Positions 11,748 through 12,830 of a DNA stretch of 12,830 nucleotides are shown here, piece by piece; the first letter of the stretch is position 1; each line of letters opens with the position of its first letter. The stretch lies in NCBI GenBank assembly GCA_902780985.1, contig CACZHN010000172.1, forward strand, positions 1 through 12,830, written 5' to 3'. The stretch comes from an uncultured Lachnospiraceae bacterium (GTDB taxonomy: Bacteria; Bacillota_A; Clostridia; Lachnospirales; Lachnospiraceae). Under the pieces are notes generated by a model. The model was not told the DNA's origin. It ran no database searches and worked only from the letters and a program-made list of their open reading frames with translations. Made by a program: the position numbers and the translations under genes.

Positions 11748-12830
11748 TTAAGCGTTTCGGAAGTCCATCTCCTGCAGGAAGGCCTTGTATCCGCGGTAGG
11801 CTTCGTAGATATCCGCCTTGCTGGTGGCTTCCCAGGGCGCATGCATGCTGAGTACGGGGACACCGCTGTCAATAACGTTCATTCCATACAGCGCAAGGAT
11901 GTAGGCGATGGTACCGCCGCCGCCGACATCGACTTTACCGAGCTCAGCGGTCTGTACCAGGACATCCGCCTGATCCATGATCTGCCGCAGTGACGCAATG
12001 TACTCAGCGTTTGCATCATTGGAGCCGGATTTGCCGCGGGATCCTGTAAATTTATTGAAGACCATGCCGCCGCCCAGGTATGCGCAGTTCTTTTTTTCAA
12101 AAGCGGATGCATAGGCAGGGTCATAGGCGCTGCTGACGTCAGAAGACAGCATGGCGCTGTTTGCAAGTGTGCGGCGAAGAGCGAGCTCGGAATACTGACC
12201 GCAGAGCTGCATGACCTCCGCAAGCGCGTTCTCAAAGAAGCGGGACCGCATACCGGTAGCGCCGACGCTGCCGATCTCTTCCTTGTCGACAAGGAGTGTG
12301 CAGCTGGTACGGGCAATATCAGCCACTTCCATCTGTGCGCGGAAAGAAGGATAGGCGCATACCCTGTCGTCCTGCCCGTAAGCCAGGACCATACTGCGGT
12401 CAAAGCCGGCGTCACGGGCTTTTCCGGCGGGTACGATCTCCAGCTCGGCGGAGATAAAGTCCTCTTCCTCAATGCCGTAGAGCTGGCTGATGGTCTGCAT
12501 CAGGGCTTTGGTGACAGCGTCCTTTTCAGAGGGCTTTTTGCCTTCTTTTCCGGCTTTTGTATCATGGTCGATGACCACCGGCTTGTTGCCGATAACAAGA
12601 TCAAGCGCCTCGCCCTCGATAAATGCGGAGGCTTTTTTCTGCATCTGGTCCTGGGCCAGATGGGGAAGCAGATCCGAGATGAAGAAAACAGGGTCGTCCT
12701 CCTCTTCGCCTACATTGACCAAAACAGTCTCTCCGCTCTTTTTGACCACAACGCCGTGTATAGCGAGAGGCAGGGTGACATATTGATACTTTTTGATGCC
12801 TCCGTAATAATGGGTATCCAGGTAGCAGAG
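11748..12830 (-). CDS. M18-family metalloaminopeptidase (5' end outside window)
   Basis: The frame is open to the window edge, giving 360 residues; ATG/GTG codons near 12749 are internal because clear family sequence (LDTHYYGGIKKYQYVTLPLA) lies upstream of them. M18 enzymes are cytosolic zinc aminopeptidases that remove N-terminal, often acidic or neutral, residues from peptides. Visible signatures are DKEEIGSVGATGMRSRFFEN with the catalytic and metal-binding Glu pair, SSDVSSAYDPAY, GGGMVFNKFTGSRGKSGSND, and the C-terminal metal site LSMHAPWEATSKADIYEAY. Roughly 100 N-terminal residues, including the first metal His, are missing. The subgroup is that of bacterial apeA-like proteins (~465 residues). 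GC-rich codon use contrasts with guaA and ftsX at the other end, so this gene may not belong to the same genome. Confidence 0.92.
   Translation of the reverse strand, partial: LCYLDTHYYGGIKKYQYVTLPLAIHGVVVKKSGETVLVNVGEEEDDPVFFISDLLPHLAQDQMQKKASAFIEGEALDLVIGNKPVVIDHDTKAGKEGKKPSEKDAVTKALMQTISQLYGIEEEDFISAELEIVPAGKARDAGFDRSMVLAYGQDDRVCAYPSFRAQMEVADIARTSCTLLVDKEEIGSVGATGMRSRFFENALAEVMQLCGQYSELALRRTLANSAMLSSDVSSAYDPAYASAFEKKNCAYLGGGMVFNKFTGSRGKSGSNDANAEYIASLRQIMDQADVLVQTAELGKVDVGGGGTIAYILALYGMNVIDSGVPVLSMHAPWEATSKADIYEAYRGYKAFLQEMDFRNA

Noticed and set aside
11879..12786. Long alternative frames overlapping the M18 gene on both strands (197 and 98 codons)
   Set aside because: Shadows caused by high GC; the M18 frame shows the family motifs throughout.

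Overview
The window looks like Bacillota (Clostridia, probably Lachnospiraceae, judged from gene order, protein style and strong Shine-Dalgarno sites). It falls into three blocks. Block 1 (about 1-5335) is host chromosome, all on the + strand: the 3' part of ftsX, a secreted coiled-coil/LytM (M23) peptidoglycan hydrolase, a lipoprotein CtpA-type S41 protease, and guaA ending in a strong bidirectional terminator. FtsX and its coiled-coil hydrolase partner control cell-separation hydrolysis at the septum.

Block 2 (about 5335-11295) is AT-richer and is an integrated mobilizable element lying next to the 3' end of guaA, a known integration hotspot. An XRE-family repressor (minus) is divergent from a rightward operon. 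That operon has a consensus promoter overlapped by palindromic operators and encodes a small excisionase-like HTH protein, a Rep/replisome-organizer-like protein, a tyrosine integrase with all catalytic residues, a MobC-like protein and two small charged proteins (the second DUF3847-like). A structured 346-bp gap with an RSF1010-like nic motif follows, then a MobA/MobL (MOBQ) relaxase. The rep gene carries six contiguous 14-bp iterons, a DNA-level repeat because 14 is not a multiple of 3. The rep leader holds a candidate antisense RNA whose sequence is complementary to the rep ribosome binding site. The element therefore looks like an integrative mobilizable element with its own replicon. The relaxase is broken: an internal deletion with frameshift removes a conserved segment, and its C-terminus is cut off at about 11291.

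Block 3 (about 11295-12830) is visibly more GC-rich and has different codon use. It carries, on the minus strand, an M18 aminopeptidase (5' end outside the window) and the first ~47 codons of queA, which break off exactly where the relaxase sequence begins. This junction is either a real recombination that destroyed queA and the relaxase, or a chimeric assembly joining a mobile element to another genome. The sequence alone cannot decide, but the abrupt change in composition and the double truncation make a chimera a serious possibility. No tRNA, rRNA, CRISPR array or insertion sequence was seen.
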